Position numbers and translations under genes: made by a program. From positions 85,841,389 through 85,905,388 of the forward strand of contig CM069435.1 of assembly GCA_035610365.1 (NCBI GenBank): 64,000 bases of DNA, written 5' to 3'. Source of the DNA: Aquatica leii. Its lineage: Eukaryota; Arthropoda; Insecta; Coleoptera; Lampyridae. Of this stretch, positions 46,916 through 58,689 are shown piece by piece (position 1 is the first letter of the stretch; each line of letters opens with the position of its first letter). The notes under the pieces were generated by a model. The model was not told where the DNA came from and made no database searches. It saw nothing but the letters and a program-made list of their open reading frames with translations.

Positions 46916-47140
46916 CTTGTAGTTTTACAAATGATAACATTTTGGAAAACATTTATGTAAATGTATGTTTATTAAGTTACATAATATCAGATACTATTTT
47001 TATGTTTGGATTTGTTGGTAACTTCACGCCTTCATTTGAATTTATATTAGAACATGCAATATAAAACATGAGATAAAGATATGATGATTAAATACTAAAT
47101 TACAAAAACTTTCTATAACTTTTAAAAACCAATACATTAC

Positions 47141-47336
47141 CTCAAATTTGTACTTATGAGAACCAAGTGACGTTCTTTGCTTCTGCCAAAAGTTGTCCGG
47201 TTTCACAATAATTGCTTGATTAACAACACCTTGAGGAAAATGCTCGTGTAAAACTTTGAGTATTGGTTTAACTGTAGACCAAGTTGCACCTCTCATATCA
47301 ACTAATACGGTAAACCCCAACGCCCTTGCCTCGTCA
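47141..47336 (-). CDS. trio: trio exon (SEC14/CRAL-TRIO domain)
   Basis: Coding exon of 196 nt, acceptor tttttacag and donor gtaatg. It begins with the third base of a codon, then DEARALGFTVLVDMRGATWS, TVKPILKVLHEHFPQGVVNQ and AIIVKPDNFWQKQRTSLGSH to KYKFE, ending in phase 0. GFTV.VDMRG and IKPDNFWQKQ are the diagnostic SEC14-like blocks of Trio/Kalirin. This is the most upstream exon I can recognise; the exon with the usual N-terminus (leading to ...YLA.IP) is not visible to the right of it. The open frame continues past the donor to a stop inside the intron. Confidence 0.97.
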
Positions 47337-48480
47337 CTGTAAAAAAAAACTATTTACAATATTTCCTAAAAATCAAATAGTTTAAAAATATAGACGTTAT
47401 ATAAATATTTATATTGAACAAAGTTTATAAATCAAATAGGTATGTACATGAAACTCTGAGCCAAGATGTCTATATTTCACCATCGTTTCACAAGCTTTTG
47501 CATTCATAGTCGGTAGTGTTTGGTTGGTTTATATGTAAAATAAATTGAATTATTAAATATTACTAAACATTCGTCTGAATTAGTGTCCTCTAACTATGAT
47601 CGGGTGAAACAATATAAGTTTTGTACTCATTCAAATTATTTATCAACACATTGAATTTTGATTCCACCAATCAAGTCACAAGATGTAAAAAAATATACAC
47701 GATTGCTAAAATGAACGCTATGCAAACGTTTACAAAGTGTTGGTTATATTAATCTAAATTGTCAATTTGAAAAATCGCTATACTTCCTCAAGGAGTCGCA
47801 TAAAAACTTGATGTTCATTATACTAACCCCAAATAATTTGTTTTAGATTTAGGAAATCAATTACATTATTTAAAAATTGGAGTTAAGTATAGAAAATTTG
47901 TCTTATTTATTTTTTACAAGAAAATATTTTCTAATTTTAACTCTTCAGTGATCCCTATTCAGTCAAATATTTTAATTGGTAATGTCTCTGAAAACGAATA
48001 CAGAGTGGAACACAAAAATTAAAAACTTAATTTATTTGAACTATTTTCACCATAGAGGATTATTATAAATATAACTAATTTACTAACTAAACTAAAACAC
48101 AACAAACGAACAAGAAAATTATAATTAACACTTTAATAAAATAATCACTTACTATAATTTAGATAACACTAAAACTGTAGACTTAAATAACCGCGGTTTG
48201 CGATTAGATAACAAAGTGCATTCACATTTATTTATACGACACGTGCCTGAAAACACTTCATATGCACTTATTTATTTATGTAACACCGGCAAATTATTAT
48301 TAATTTTATCCCAGAATAACTGCAGACAAATACTCGATCATTTCTTCGTCTGAACACGACCTCTAACACGTTCCGAATTGTCCCTGAATCCAGTTGATCT
48401 AAGCCGCAACCAATCTTGAATACTGTCAGTTTCTGAATGTTAAGAAAGACCATTTCATTCCATATTGCTCACCATAGATT
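47337..48480. other. AT-rich sequence upstream of trio exon A
   Basis: Probably intron of trio. No gene is seen. A 61-codon minus ORF (48453-48268) borders the gypsy element and may be its 3' remnant, but has no motif. Confidence 0.4.
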
Positions 48481-50634
48481 CGTGTATAACTGGTTTGTTC
48501 TTGGTGGCCAGATAGAAACTCGGGTGTCGAGCATCACGTAATTTTAAGACTTTGCCGAGCGTGGGCTGCTGTTTTCCGAACTTCTTCTTAAAGACTACGC
48601 AACGCCTCAAAACATCGAGTTAGTTCTAGATTCCGTTTTTTATTAGTCTTGTTCGAACTTAGACTTGAGCAACGTTCTTATCGCCAGCAAACGGGAATAG
48701 ACGGTTGACACTAACCACTTTATAAAGACAATTTTTTTCTACAGCTTTGGTGACAAACTACGTCTTCTTTAAAGATCCTGTAGTCACATCATGTCGCCTA
48801 GTTGAAACCCACCGTTTTGAGCCTGAAGGTCACACCTTGTCTTCATTCTGTCGCCCAAATTGAAGAAAAATGGTGTTTGACATGTACTTTCGTGAACGAA
48901 TAATCGATATGCCATTAAGAACAGATGTAAGTACTGGTCCCAATCCTTTTGTTGTTCAAACACCATTTTGGATAAGCGCTTTCCCATTGCTCGATTCATC
49001 TGTGCAACCATGCCATCAGACTGAAGATGAACAGGCGTCGTCTTATTCTTCTTAACTCCCAACAGTCGGAAAACTTAAAACGAACTCAAAGATTCGGCCT
49101 TAGTCTGAATGCTAATCCAACAAAACCAGCAAAAAAACTCAGTACCAAAACTTCTGTGACTGTTGCTGCGTCTTGAGTGGGTATGCTGTAGACTTCCGTT
49201 CATTTCGTGAAGTGATTCGTCGCCACCAATGTGTATTTGTTTTTTGAATCAGATTCTGGAAACGGCAATGCGATGTGAATCGCCACTCTCTTCAAAAGGC
49301 TTCCCACGGTATATTGTTTTTTAGTGCTTTGCGCCTTTTCATGGGACTATCTCCTGACGCGCAAGCCGTGTACTTACGGTACCATTCCATGGCGTCATTT
49401 TTGTAGTTCCCCCAATAGCATCTTTCACGCATTTACCGCAATATCTTCTTTATGCCAAAACATCCTCCCGATGTCCTACTGCGTCCAGTATGCTTTCATA
49501 TTTGTGCCCAAAGCATTGACTTCTTGCGAGGCTGCTCTTCGGCCGTTCGATTTCTAGTTCAGTAGTAGTCTCAATTCGCTACTGCTTAGGGTCATCAAAC
49601 ATAAAAGCTCTTCGAAGACAATAGATCTTTTCTTCTAATCTTGAGCAATGACTGCAGGTTGCCATAAATGACAAGGCATCAACGTTACAAGGAGTACTTC
49701 CAGCACGATGTTTCGTGTCGTAGTCATACTCTTGCAATTTCCAAATCCATCTTGCCACTTGTTTCAGATTACGAAACTGCAACAATCATTTCAATTTCGC
49801 ATGGTCCGTTTTTAGTAAAAATTTGCGTTCGTACAATTTGTAAAAGTAATTTGACGACTGCGAACAGTTCTCTCATACTCACGTAGTAATTCCTCTCTGA
49901 CCTATACAAAGCCATGCTAAAATATGCGATAACCTTTTCTTGGTCATCTTGGACTTGTACGTGGAATTGCAACTACGGCTAGATTACTTCCGTCGGTATC
50001 CAATACAAATTTTCGATCTTCTCATGGATAACTTAAAATCGGTATTTGCTCAAATCTTTGGCAATATTGGCAAATCGTAGACATTAAGTGCACAACCCAA
50101 GAAAACATCAAACCGGATGTTTGTCAACTGGTGTTGGTTATGCTTGCACTTCTCGAACCTTATTTCTATAAACCCCTTACCATTTCTAGATACGTGCTGC
50201 CCCAGGTATTAAACACGCAGCACTTCTTTGAGTTACTTGTTCACAAACTAATAGTCGTAGTGGTTCTTCAATACCTTCCTGGTTTTGTTCGGGTTCCTTT
50301 CTAGCACAACAAAGATTATGACTGCTTCGTACGACGCCTGTTTTGTTGATTCAAACTCCAAGGCATAGAGTAAAGCGTCATCCAACGTCTTGTGTCGAAC
50401 TAACCCTAGAGCCTGCTGCGTTCGGATTGCCACTAGTTCCAGAAAGTTATTTGGTGCCGTAGGATATGCAAACCGTGTCAATCTGTAATAGCGAAGGCTT
50501 CCACGGCCAGAGTATATTTCTTCTAAAACCTCCGTATTTTCCAAACTTCGCCACAAACTCGTCAAACTTTTGTGCACTTTAACTTTTCTTAGTCGCTGTC
50601 GTGACCACAACACGATTCCTGCATTCCTCAACAT
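48480..50634 (-). mobile_element. Ty3/gypsy-like retrotransposon relic: gag core, RNase H, integrase
   Basis: Minus-strand blocks in order: gag core (50634-50248: LTRFAYPTAPNNFLELVAIR), RNase H (about 50000-49570: QFHVQVQDDQEKVIAYFSMA, RNYYVSMRELFAVV, then QVARWIWKLQEYDYDTKHRA and NVDAL), and integrase. The integrase has CAS.. near 49370, then PFPESDSKNKYTLVATNHFT, IPTQDAATVTEVLV (about 49270-49160) and TTPVHLQSDGMVAQMNRAMG (about 49050-48980), where relatives read HPQSDG.VE..NR. Protease and RT are missing between gag and RNase H (about 250 bp separate them), so there is a large internal deletion plus stops and frameshifts. LTRs were not found. Confidence 0.85.
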
Positions 50635-50639
50635 TCGGA

Positions 50640-52130
50640 CACTTTTTTTTTAAAACATTCTACACCGTGCTAGTATAGCGTTGATACGCCAACGGATTAA
50701 GCAAACCAGACGAGAGTTAGACACCATTTCGTAACAACTATTTTATCTTCATCTTAAGTTGGTAAACACTATCCTCGGATGATTGGAATCTCTTTGACCA
50801 CATTACTTACCAGCAGTCTGATACCAGTCTACAACCAACTACTGAAAGTCATCTGAAAAAGTTTTATTTATTGGAATCCAAGAATCATAAAGTATCATCC
50901 GCTACTAACTCCTTGTAGACGGTCGTCAATTTATCTAGTTTGACTCTCACTTCAGAACAGGAATCGGTGCTATCTAAGGGTTTGAATTTTGCTATTGTTC
51001 CCAAACGTATGCCTAAAGAAAATATTTTATGTGCTGTCGAGTCATGCATAAGACATCTTCTGAGATCCCATCCGTATTCACACTAGTACAATTCTTGAAT
51101 CATCTAAAGTTCCTAAATCCAACTTGGAAGAGCTGGCCCTAAAGTCCTCGTAGAAACCCCGACATTATTATTATTATTGTTCTTCCAGCCGACAAAGCCA
51201 ACGCTACTGTCATTTTAAACCAAATTCATCATGCTGCCAAAGTCCATTCTATTTTGTCTGAGGAAACGTACGCTCTTCTAACCTAAGAATCTAGTTATTA
51301 ATCGTCCATCCACATGCTCGACTACCTAAGAACATTTATACTTCCGAATCCAATCCGAAATTGGCATTTTTACTTTACATTCACAAGGTTACAGATCATA
51401 TAGGGAAACTTCTTTGTAAGAATGATATTAGAGTCATATTCAACTCGACAGGCAAAATCCCTCAGATTCTTCATTCTCCCAAAGACAAATTTTCTACACT
51501 TTCATTTCAAGGTGTATACTTACCAAATTATTTGTTCATGTGGTTTAGTCTACATTGGTAAAACCGGTCGTTCCGTCATTACACGCATTTCAGAACATAA
51601 TCGTTGCATAAAAAAAGACATATTTCTAAGTCTGCAGTTGCTGAACATCATTTTACTATAGGTCAGAATAAAGATTTTGATAAGGTTTCGGTGAATGCTT
51701 CAATGAGAAAATCCGAGAGAGCAAAGCAATCATCAAACATCTCAATAACTTTAATCATGATCATGATTGTGAGGTATCCCCTCTTTGTTTCCCTGTCATC
51801 ACTCCTTTATCGAAAACACGCCCCTTTTCGATCGTAACCCAATCGAGCTTAACCAGCTGTGATGATACTTCTTCTTTATATACGGAGACTACTTCTTCTT
51901 AAGTCACTTGTACAGAGTTTAGAATCTGGCTTGGTTCGCAAATTGATTAACTAACTTTTGAGAGGTTCTTAGTTAGATTTCGGTTGCTTGTTTGAGTTCT
52001 TTGATTTCTCTCACGCCCTGATAAAGCGCCTTACGAAAGTGGACAAAACGTTGGCGGTAACAACAATGACACGGTCCAAACCCGGAAGACGTTCTCATCT
52101 TAGTACGTGGCAAACTGGTCATGTCAGCTC
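50640..52130 (+). mobile_element. Penelope-like element, copy 1 (RT core deleted)
   Basis: Plus-strand reading begins near 50690 with KQTRRELDTIS, then DDWNLFDHITYQQSDTSLQP and TESHLKKFYLLESKNHK. The N-terminal PLE domain TLTSEQESVLSKGLNFAIVP and KRMPKENI follows (about 50940-51030). After ADKANATVIL-like sequence at about 51190 and SEETYALLT, the reading jumps at about 51290 to sequence matching the palm/thumb end of copy 2 (56170 onward: SNPKLAFLPYIHKVTD versus SNPKLAFLLYIHKVTD). The catalytic RT core is therefore deleted. The GIY-YIG part is present (CGLVYIGKTGRSVITRISEH, about 51530-51600). The 3' part to about 52115 matches the fragment at 45600-46035. Confidence 0.85.
52018..52049 (+). 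ncRNA. Hammerhead-like core in PLE copy 1, degenerate
   Basis: CTGATAA, then GCGCC...GTGG (potential stem II) and ACAAAACG where copy 2 has GCGAAACG. The position matches where PLE terminal hammerheads are found, but CUGANGA is broken (G8 replaced by A) and the GAAA is altered, so activity is unlikely. Confidence 0.3.
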
Positions 52131-52289
52131 CCAACTCCTGAAGACTCTTCATAAATTTCTAAACGCGATTTTTTATTTTAACTTGGTATACTTGTTGCAG
52201 ATGAGCATATTTCATATATCCTTTCTAAACGTGAAAATTATAATTCGTAATTTCCTTGGAAATGAACATAAATAGAATAATTAAATTTC

Positions 52290-52765
52290 AAACGCTTTTC
52301 CACGTAAGGCTAATATTAGAAACATTGCTTTCTACTCGTTGCACCCACTATACCTGCAGCTGCGAGTTCAAACTGCTTCTGGTATATTGACCAAAAAGAT
52401 TTTCCATAAAAACTTCAAGCTACAACCCCCTAAACCTGTGAATGGTTGCCTTTTGATGTTTCATTAGTAACTCTTTAAGCAGCTTCATTCGTTCGCCTAA
52501 TTCGTTTTCAAATTTATCGACATTTCTTCTCTTAAATTTGAAATACGCGACTGCGTTTCTTCTTGAACCATCTTAATCTGGTTCTAAACACTAGCCTCTA
52601 CTTGTTCTTCGATAGTTTTTATTCGATTTTCAATGCCGGTTTGTATTTTTTCTTTTAAGTTTCTAGAATTTTCATGCATTTTTTAATTTGATTCTTGACC
52701 ATTTTTTAAGGTTTCGAGAAATTTGAACAATTGTGGGTTTATGAATGTGATGTTTGCTTCTAACA
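52290..52765 (-). mobile_element. Gypsy gag N-terminal coiled-coil fragment
   Basis: The minus-strand translation of about 52760-52480 is a charged coiled coil (NLKEKIQTGIENRIKTIEEQ, then NQIKMVQEETQSRISNLREE). Around 52400-52310 it continues as YQKQFELAAAGIVG, the start of a gypsy capsid region (Y..QFE.AA..NGW). It is the natural upstream part of the gag core at 50634-50248 on the same strand. The plus-strand PLE copy 1 lies exactly between the two, so the gypsy element appears interrupted by it. Confidence 0.6.
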
Positions 52766-54330
52766 GAACGAAACAGCGCTTCCCGGATAAGAGAATACAA
52801 AGACAACACAACGAGAGACAAAACCAGATCAAATCAAGAAGTTCAATAGAGATAATAGTATCGACCTAGCACCAATATGGAAAAACATGTTTTGTGAACA
52901 ATCTGGTGAACCAGAACCCTTACGAACCGAAATGTCAAATTTAATTATTGGATTGATGTATAAGTTCGTAGCGTTTTTTAAAAATTAAAATAAAAAATAC
53001 ATAAATAAATTAATAATATATTCTCTTGCATTATTTATAATGCATTAAATCGGTCTTCATTAAAACCGGATGGTATTCCCTCATACCAAAATGCACCTTT
53101 TTAAAACCATTTTCATAAAGTACGTGAGAGTCTATTTTCTTTAAAAAAGTAAAATTATCCAATACAACAATACTATTGCATTAGAATTACATTGATATTT
53201 TTCAAACTAACATGTTTCCAAACCTTTACTATGCATTTCTTTATTTAACACTGATAAATTCTTGTTTAAGACTGACCACTTTTTCCTTCGTCTAGAATAT
53301 TCCAATTCATTCTTAAATCTTCTCGAATATTCTCGTTGTCCTAGAACATTTCAATATCAATTCAAAATCTATTTTGTAGAAGTTGTCAAGACGTTTGGTC
53401 TTGTTTTTCCTACATTCGCATTTACACTCGCTAGTCAACAGTCTGATGAGTAGATTTTGAATTCAATAAATTGGGTTTTCTAGTGAAATACTATCGACAG
53501 TCAATTAAAGAACGAAACAGACGGTAATTTCAATTTTCTTAAAGAAAACTACTAAAAATCTACGATTGTTTCAGTAGCGTTTATACACTTTTTCACTAAA
53601 AACACACTTTACTGTATACTCAAGCCTGTATATAAAAATTATGCTTTTTACTAAGCATTAAAGATTAAAGTACAGAAAGAGCTTTACATTGAAAGCCCTA
53701 CATCCGGCAAATGTTTCTAATTAAAATCATTCTGATTGTTTATTGTATGCCACTTTGTATCCATTATCTTACAAACCCTACAAAATTATGTAGTAGCTGC
53801 GCTTACACTTATTTTTATTCCATTTAGAAAACGGCATAAAGAAAACAATTTAAAACATTTTCCATTGCACAAAATAACATCTAAGGACTACGCACAAGAA
53901 CTAATATTCAACTTAAACTTGCGACATAGTCTCTTCGCATTTAGTTTGCAAGTAATCAGCCGCTTTTAATTACACAGGCGGTGAATTATCGCAGAAATAT
54001 TTATACATAGTAGGTAGTTGGTTTATTCTTAATTTAAAAACTAATTAAGTAAAACCTTGTAAGTAAATTGCAACGCTTGAATATGGTTTTTGAACACATT
54101 AAATTTCTAAGTGTCCAATTCATTTCAAACGTCAGTTCTTTATTCGTCTACAGGTTGTAATGTTAAAGTGTTCTAATATAATCAAGTGTCCTAATATAGA
54201 TGTAAATTGAAATTTCGCAAATCCTACGTCTTTCATAATTAAATCAAAGAGAATGTTTGAAGCACTCTGCGTCCTGCGAGTTTTATCAACGAATAACTTA
54301 CATTTTACATGTTCGTATGAAAATCCTATA
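52766..54330. other. Unassigned AT-rich sequence
   Basis: No gene recognised. 53280-53350 has several GAATATTC-type phrases (TCTAGAATATTCC, CTCGAATATTCTCG) that resemble scattered heat-shock pentamers but lack the even spacing of a real array. Two ORFs (53262-53453, 53736-53969) show no motif. Confidence 0.3.
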
Positions 54331-54893
54331 ATACAGTGAGATCGAAAAGTATGGAATCAATTCATTATTTCCTAAATGATAAAGTTTGAGGAAATTTCGG
54401 AGACTGCGATTTCGTTTGTTTAAACGTCCACAATTTTTGCTGGTGTTTTGTTTACGAGCTGTGACGTCATCAATTTTTTTTTAAATGGCAATTACTTTTT
54501 TTCAAAGGATTTCGATAGCGTAAACTTTTTTTAGTATGAAAATGTCAAAAACGTGTTGCCTTAAAAGTTTCCGAGATACCCGGTTCAAAAATGTAACTAA
54601 AAATTATGTGATATGCGATAAGATCAATTATTAAGGAAGCACTGAAAAAACAAACGTTTTTGACAGTTGTTAGAATTTTGTACTTGCTCCTCGAAAGCTT
54701 ATATTGCATTTTGCAATAATTGCTTAATAGTATTTAAAATTCATCTTTCTTTGCTCAACCATTTGAAAATGGTTCGCCGTTTAAGTACAAAGGAAAGAAT
54801 AAACATTTTGATGATGATTGGTTACGGAGACAGAGTTCGCACACAAGTTAAAGTTTGCCGTATTTAATAACAAATATCCTAACAGAGAACCGT
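54331..54893 (+). pseudogene. Mariner-type transposon 5' fragment truncated by PLE
   Basis: Begins ACAGTGAGATCGAAAAGTAT, typical of the termini of an insect mariner-like family, then about 430 bp of leader. The N-terminus of a transposase follows: MVRRLSTKERINILMMIGYG then DRVRTQ, frameshift, VCRIFNNKYPNREP, a helix-turn-helix of the kind found in that family. The coding sequence stops abruptly at about 54893, where PLE copy 2 begins; none of the DDE core follows. Confidence 0.65.
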
Positions 54894-56815
54894 TACCAAA
54901 ATCGACCAAAAATTTTTGTAAATAGGCAATGTGTGAGAGATTGCCCCCTAAAATGAGTCGTCCAACAGTCTAATCTAATAATCATTCGTATTAACACTGG
55001 CAAAATCCTTGAATCATCTAAAATTCCTAAATTCAACATTTCTAAGTCGGAAGAGTCAGCTCGAAAAAGTCTTCGTAAGAACCCTGATATTATTGTTCTT
55101 CCAGCCGACAAAGGTAACGCTACTGTAGTTTTGAACCAAATTGATTATGTTACGAAAATCAATTCTATTTTGTCTGAGAAAACTTACGCTCTTCTAACTC
55201 ATAACCCCACTTCGAGGATTGAACGTGAAGTCAGCCAAATCATCAAATCTTCCAATCTACCTCGTGAAACTAAACGTCGACTTACCCCTTCAGATTCTAA
55301 ACCACCTCGTCTATACGGACCAAAATTCACAAACAAGGTATTCCTTTTCGACCTATCAGAACTATCTAATCTCCTACCTACAAGCTAGTTAAGTTCTTGT
55401 CCAACATTCTCTGCGAGTTTACAGGTAAAACCTCTTCTCACATCCTCAACTCTCAGCATTTTATTCAACGTCTAGAAACTATAAAACTTGAACCCCAAGA
55501 TCTTCTCGTGAGCTTTGATGTTACTTCACTTTTTACTAAAGTTCCTATTAAGGATTCGCTTATAATCATCAAACAGATTCTGTCTCAACATGGCAAGGAC
55601 TTGAGTTTGGTTCTTCTTATTGATAAGTGTCTATCCTCTACTTACTTCCAATTTGATAACAAGTTTTACGAACCGGTTTCTGGTGCTGCTATGGGTTATC
55701 CTCTATCACCTGTTGTGGCTAACATTTTTATGGAATCCTTTGAAACGGTTTCTTTGGAGTCATCAATATTAAAACCTAAAGTGTGGTTTAGGTATGTTGA
55801 CAACACGTTTATTGTTTAGTCTCATGGTCATCTTGAATTGTCTAAGTTTCTTGATCATCTTAACAATCAACACTTAGATATCAAATTTACTATGGAAATC
55901 AAAAGTAATGGTTCTTTTCCATTTCTTAAAGTTCTTGTGACTCGTAAGCCCGACGGACTTCTAGGCCATTCTGTTTATCGCAAACCCACCATATGGACAA
56001 ATACCTTCATGCTTCGTCTCATCATCATCCTGCACAGAAACGTTCTGTTATTGAATCTTTGGTTCATCGTGCCTTTTCTATTTGCCAACCTGAGAATCTA
56101 GACTCGAAACTCCGTCATCTTACTAGAACCTTAGTGAACAATGGTTATGTAAAGCGAGATATGCATAGAGTTATTCATCGTCGTCTACATCCACGCACTC
56201 GATTACCTAATGACATTTCTACTCATGAATCCAACCCGAAATTGGCTTTTTTACCCTACATTCACAAGGTTACAGATCAAATAGGGAAACTTCTTCGTAA
56301 GAATGGTATTAAACCCATATTCAACTCGACAGGCAAAATCTCTTAGATTCTTCCTTCTCCCAAAGACAAATTTCCTACACTTTCATCTCAAGGTGTATAC
56401 CAAATTCCTTGTTCATGTGGTTTAGTCTACATTGGTGAAACCGGTCGTTCAGTCATTACTCGCATTTCAGAACATGATCGTTGTATAAGGAAAAGGTATA
56501 TTTCTAAGTCTGCGGTTGCTGAACATCATTTTACTACAGGTCACAAGATAGATATTGACAATGTTTCATTGATTGCCAAATCTCCATTCTTTTTCAACAG
56601 GAAACTCCAACAAAGCATAGAAATCATCAAACACCCCAATAACTTCAATCGCGATCATGGATTTGAGCTATCCCCTCTTTGGTTCCGGGTCATTAGTCAT
56701 TTATCGAAAACACGCCCTGATAAAGCAGCTTACGAAAGTGGGCGAAACGTTGGCAACTTCGGTTACAACAACAATGACACGATCCAAACCCGGAAGACAT
56801 TCTCATCTTAGTATA
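54894..56815 (+). mobile_element. Penelope-like element, copy 2 (RT and GIY-YIG endonuclease)
   Basis: Plus-strand blocks: NPDIIVLPADKGNATVVLNQ (about 55080-55135), NPTSRIEREVSQIIK, PPRLYGPKFTNK (55305-55340, frameshift here), then RT: DLLVSFDVTSLFTKVPIKDS, FYEPVSGAAMGYPLSPVVAN and IFMESFE, KVWFRYVDNTFIV (55785-55819). PLE RTs normally have YVDD here, so the second catalytic Asp is Asn; a stop follows. Next come LDHLNNQHLDIKFTMEIKSN and SNPKLAFLPYIHKVTDQIGK. The C-terminal GIY-YIG endonuclease is CSCGLVYIGETGRSVITRIS then EHDRCI (about 56405-56490), followed by SAVAEHHFTTGH. The 5' end of the protein, present in copy 1, is missing. Dead from frameshifts and stops. Confidence 0.92.
56717..56748 (+). 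ncRNA. Hammerhead-like core in PLE copy 2
   Basis: CTGATAA (56717-56723), potential stem II around GCAGCTTACGAAAGTGGGC, then GAAAC (56744-56748) and GTTGGCAACTTCGGTTACAA, where GTTG/CAAC and AAC-TTCG-GTT can pair. Position and layout fit PLE hammerheads, but the same G-to-A change in CUGANGA as in copy 1 is present. It overlaps the last codons of the ORF (NVGNF). Confidence 0.3.
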
Positions 56816-56846
56816 GATTCCGGCCGTGGAAGCCTTCGCTATTACA

Positions 56847-58689
56847 TAGTAATGCTGTTTTGACATTACTGTTTGATCATCCCACGTCCTCTCGTGCCAA
56901 GAACTAACCTTCTTTTCTTCTCTGACCTTCGACTTAGTGATATAGCAGCTTTCATCCGCTTTCTTGTTTTGATTGAAGACTAACTATTGCTATCTCATTT
57001 GGTTTCTTACAAACACATTTAAAAGCTAAAAAAGCACTTTGGTGCATGGTAGTCTCGTGAGATGTCTATGAGCTGAATAGTCGTCAAAAACAGACGCATT
57101 AAGATGTCTTAAAGAAATCGTATTGGTGGTACTAAGAGGATGGCGTCTATAGAATGACTATAAAAACTGGTACCGATTTAGTTCACCGCGTCTTTTGTAA
57201 GTATTAAAACTGTACTGATTGAAAAGTGTTTTTAATAATTGTATGTTGGGATTCTTGTTAGTTCATTGTTTTTTAATCAAAATGTCAAAGTTCCGCCTTT
57301 ATGTAAAAGTTGAGATTATTTAACCTCGTCACCTTAACGTAAGTAGGCCACTGTTTTAAATATAATTTAATTAAATAACACAAATAAGCAAGGAATGGTT
57401 GAAAAATAGTATCGATTACAATGAAACTGAAAATTCTTATAACTAACTACTACTACTGAATGACAAGCATTAAATTACGTATTATGCAAATAAGGTTACA
57501 AGAAACGTGATAAAGTTTATTATACTTTGATTGAAAGATGTAATAAATAAGAGTTTGCATAGAATTACATATGAAACATTATACCTATAGGTATAGTCAA
57601 ATTTAAGCATTCGTATGATTGCCCTTTCTTTTTGAACAATGCATTCAAGGCACTAAGAAAGGTGTAGTATTCGCAAAAAATAAGTGAAAGTTTGCGCTAC
57701 TTGTTTACATACTTTTTAGTTTCGGTGTTTTCGTAAAACTATACTTAAAAATGTAAAGTGGAGTACTGATATTATTTTAGTTTTATTTTGCATTGTGAAT
57801 GTGGATGAATGTGAAAAAATAAACTTAAAGGCTCACGTTAATATTAAATATTTTACCTTAAACAATAATATTTTAATATAAAGATTAAAGTGATTTCACT
57901 GCCCCTACAATATAGACAGCATAAGATTAAAAAAATGTTAACAAAAAGCCAAAAACTATCTTACTTTATGAAAATTTGTGTATGAATACGAAAAACTTAA
58001 ACAACCGTTTTGTTTTTGATTTGTGCAAAAAATGAAACAACAGTGTGCCAAAATCTTGACCAATGTTGTAACAAAAGGCATTGAAGTTTCGTGAATACTT
58101 TAAGGAAGAAAAGTCTAATTTTACAGTAAGTGCCAAATGTTAATATTTGCTGATCGTAATAATTTAGAATTATTTTAGCACAGGTAGTACTCATGCGTTC
58201 ATATAAAAAGATGGTTTTGTGGCTAAACTGAACTTTAGTAAAAGCTTCTTACAAGCAGTTAAAGCAAAAAAGAAGCCCCTGCTAATACATACAAGCATGA
58301 CACGTTTCGCAATTCCTTTTAAAATTAAATTTTTACAGAATGAAAAATCAAAAAACCCTAGTTTTGAAAAAACTTTAAAAAAAACTCCAAATTACTAATA
58401 AGATATACAATGCATGAATAAACTCAGATATTTTCATATTTTTTGATGAATATTAACCAAGAAAAAAAATTCTTGGAAGAAAAGTAAATGCAGAATGCAC
58501 CCTGTTTTACCGTTTGAGTTCTTAATATTACCGCCATTCATTAGTCAATACACCAAAGTATACTAAAAACTATGAAAAGTGTCTTCTTTAATTAAGCCAA
58601 TTAATATACTACTATGATAATTTAGACGAATCTGTTAAATAGAAAATCGGTACGTGTTATTTTATACTATCACCTCGTCAGATTCAGCA
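56847..58689. other. Unassigned AT-rich sequence
   Basis: No gene or repeat was recognised except the 25-bp gag-like phrase just before it (56822-56846). Confidence 0.35.

Larger units (their letters stand above)
43432..47140 (-). other. trio: trio intron of about 3.7 kb
   Basis: Separates ...SHKYKFE (donor gtaatg at 47140) from TNMISVE... (acceptor at 43432); phase 0 on both sides. It contains a foldback element (44285-44545), unassigned sequence (44546-45600), a Penelope-like fragment (45600-46035) with a related terminus (46095-46170), and an exon-like segment at 46818-46915. Confidence 0.85.

Noticed and set aside
47042..47140. C-terminal extension of the SEC14 exon ORF
   Set aside because: The reading continues past a good donor (gtaatg) into intron; the next conserved residues are found in exon 43431-43137.
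53280..53350. Cluster of GAATATTC and TTCTCG phrases as a heat-shock promoter
   Set aside because: Spacing is irregular, no TTCnnGAA pair is complete and no TATA box follows.
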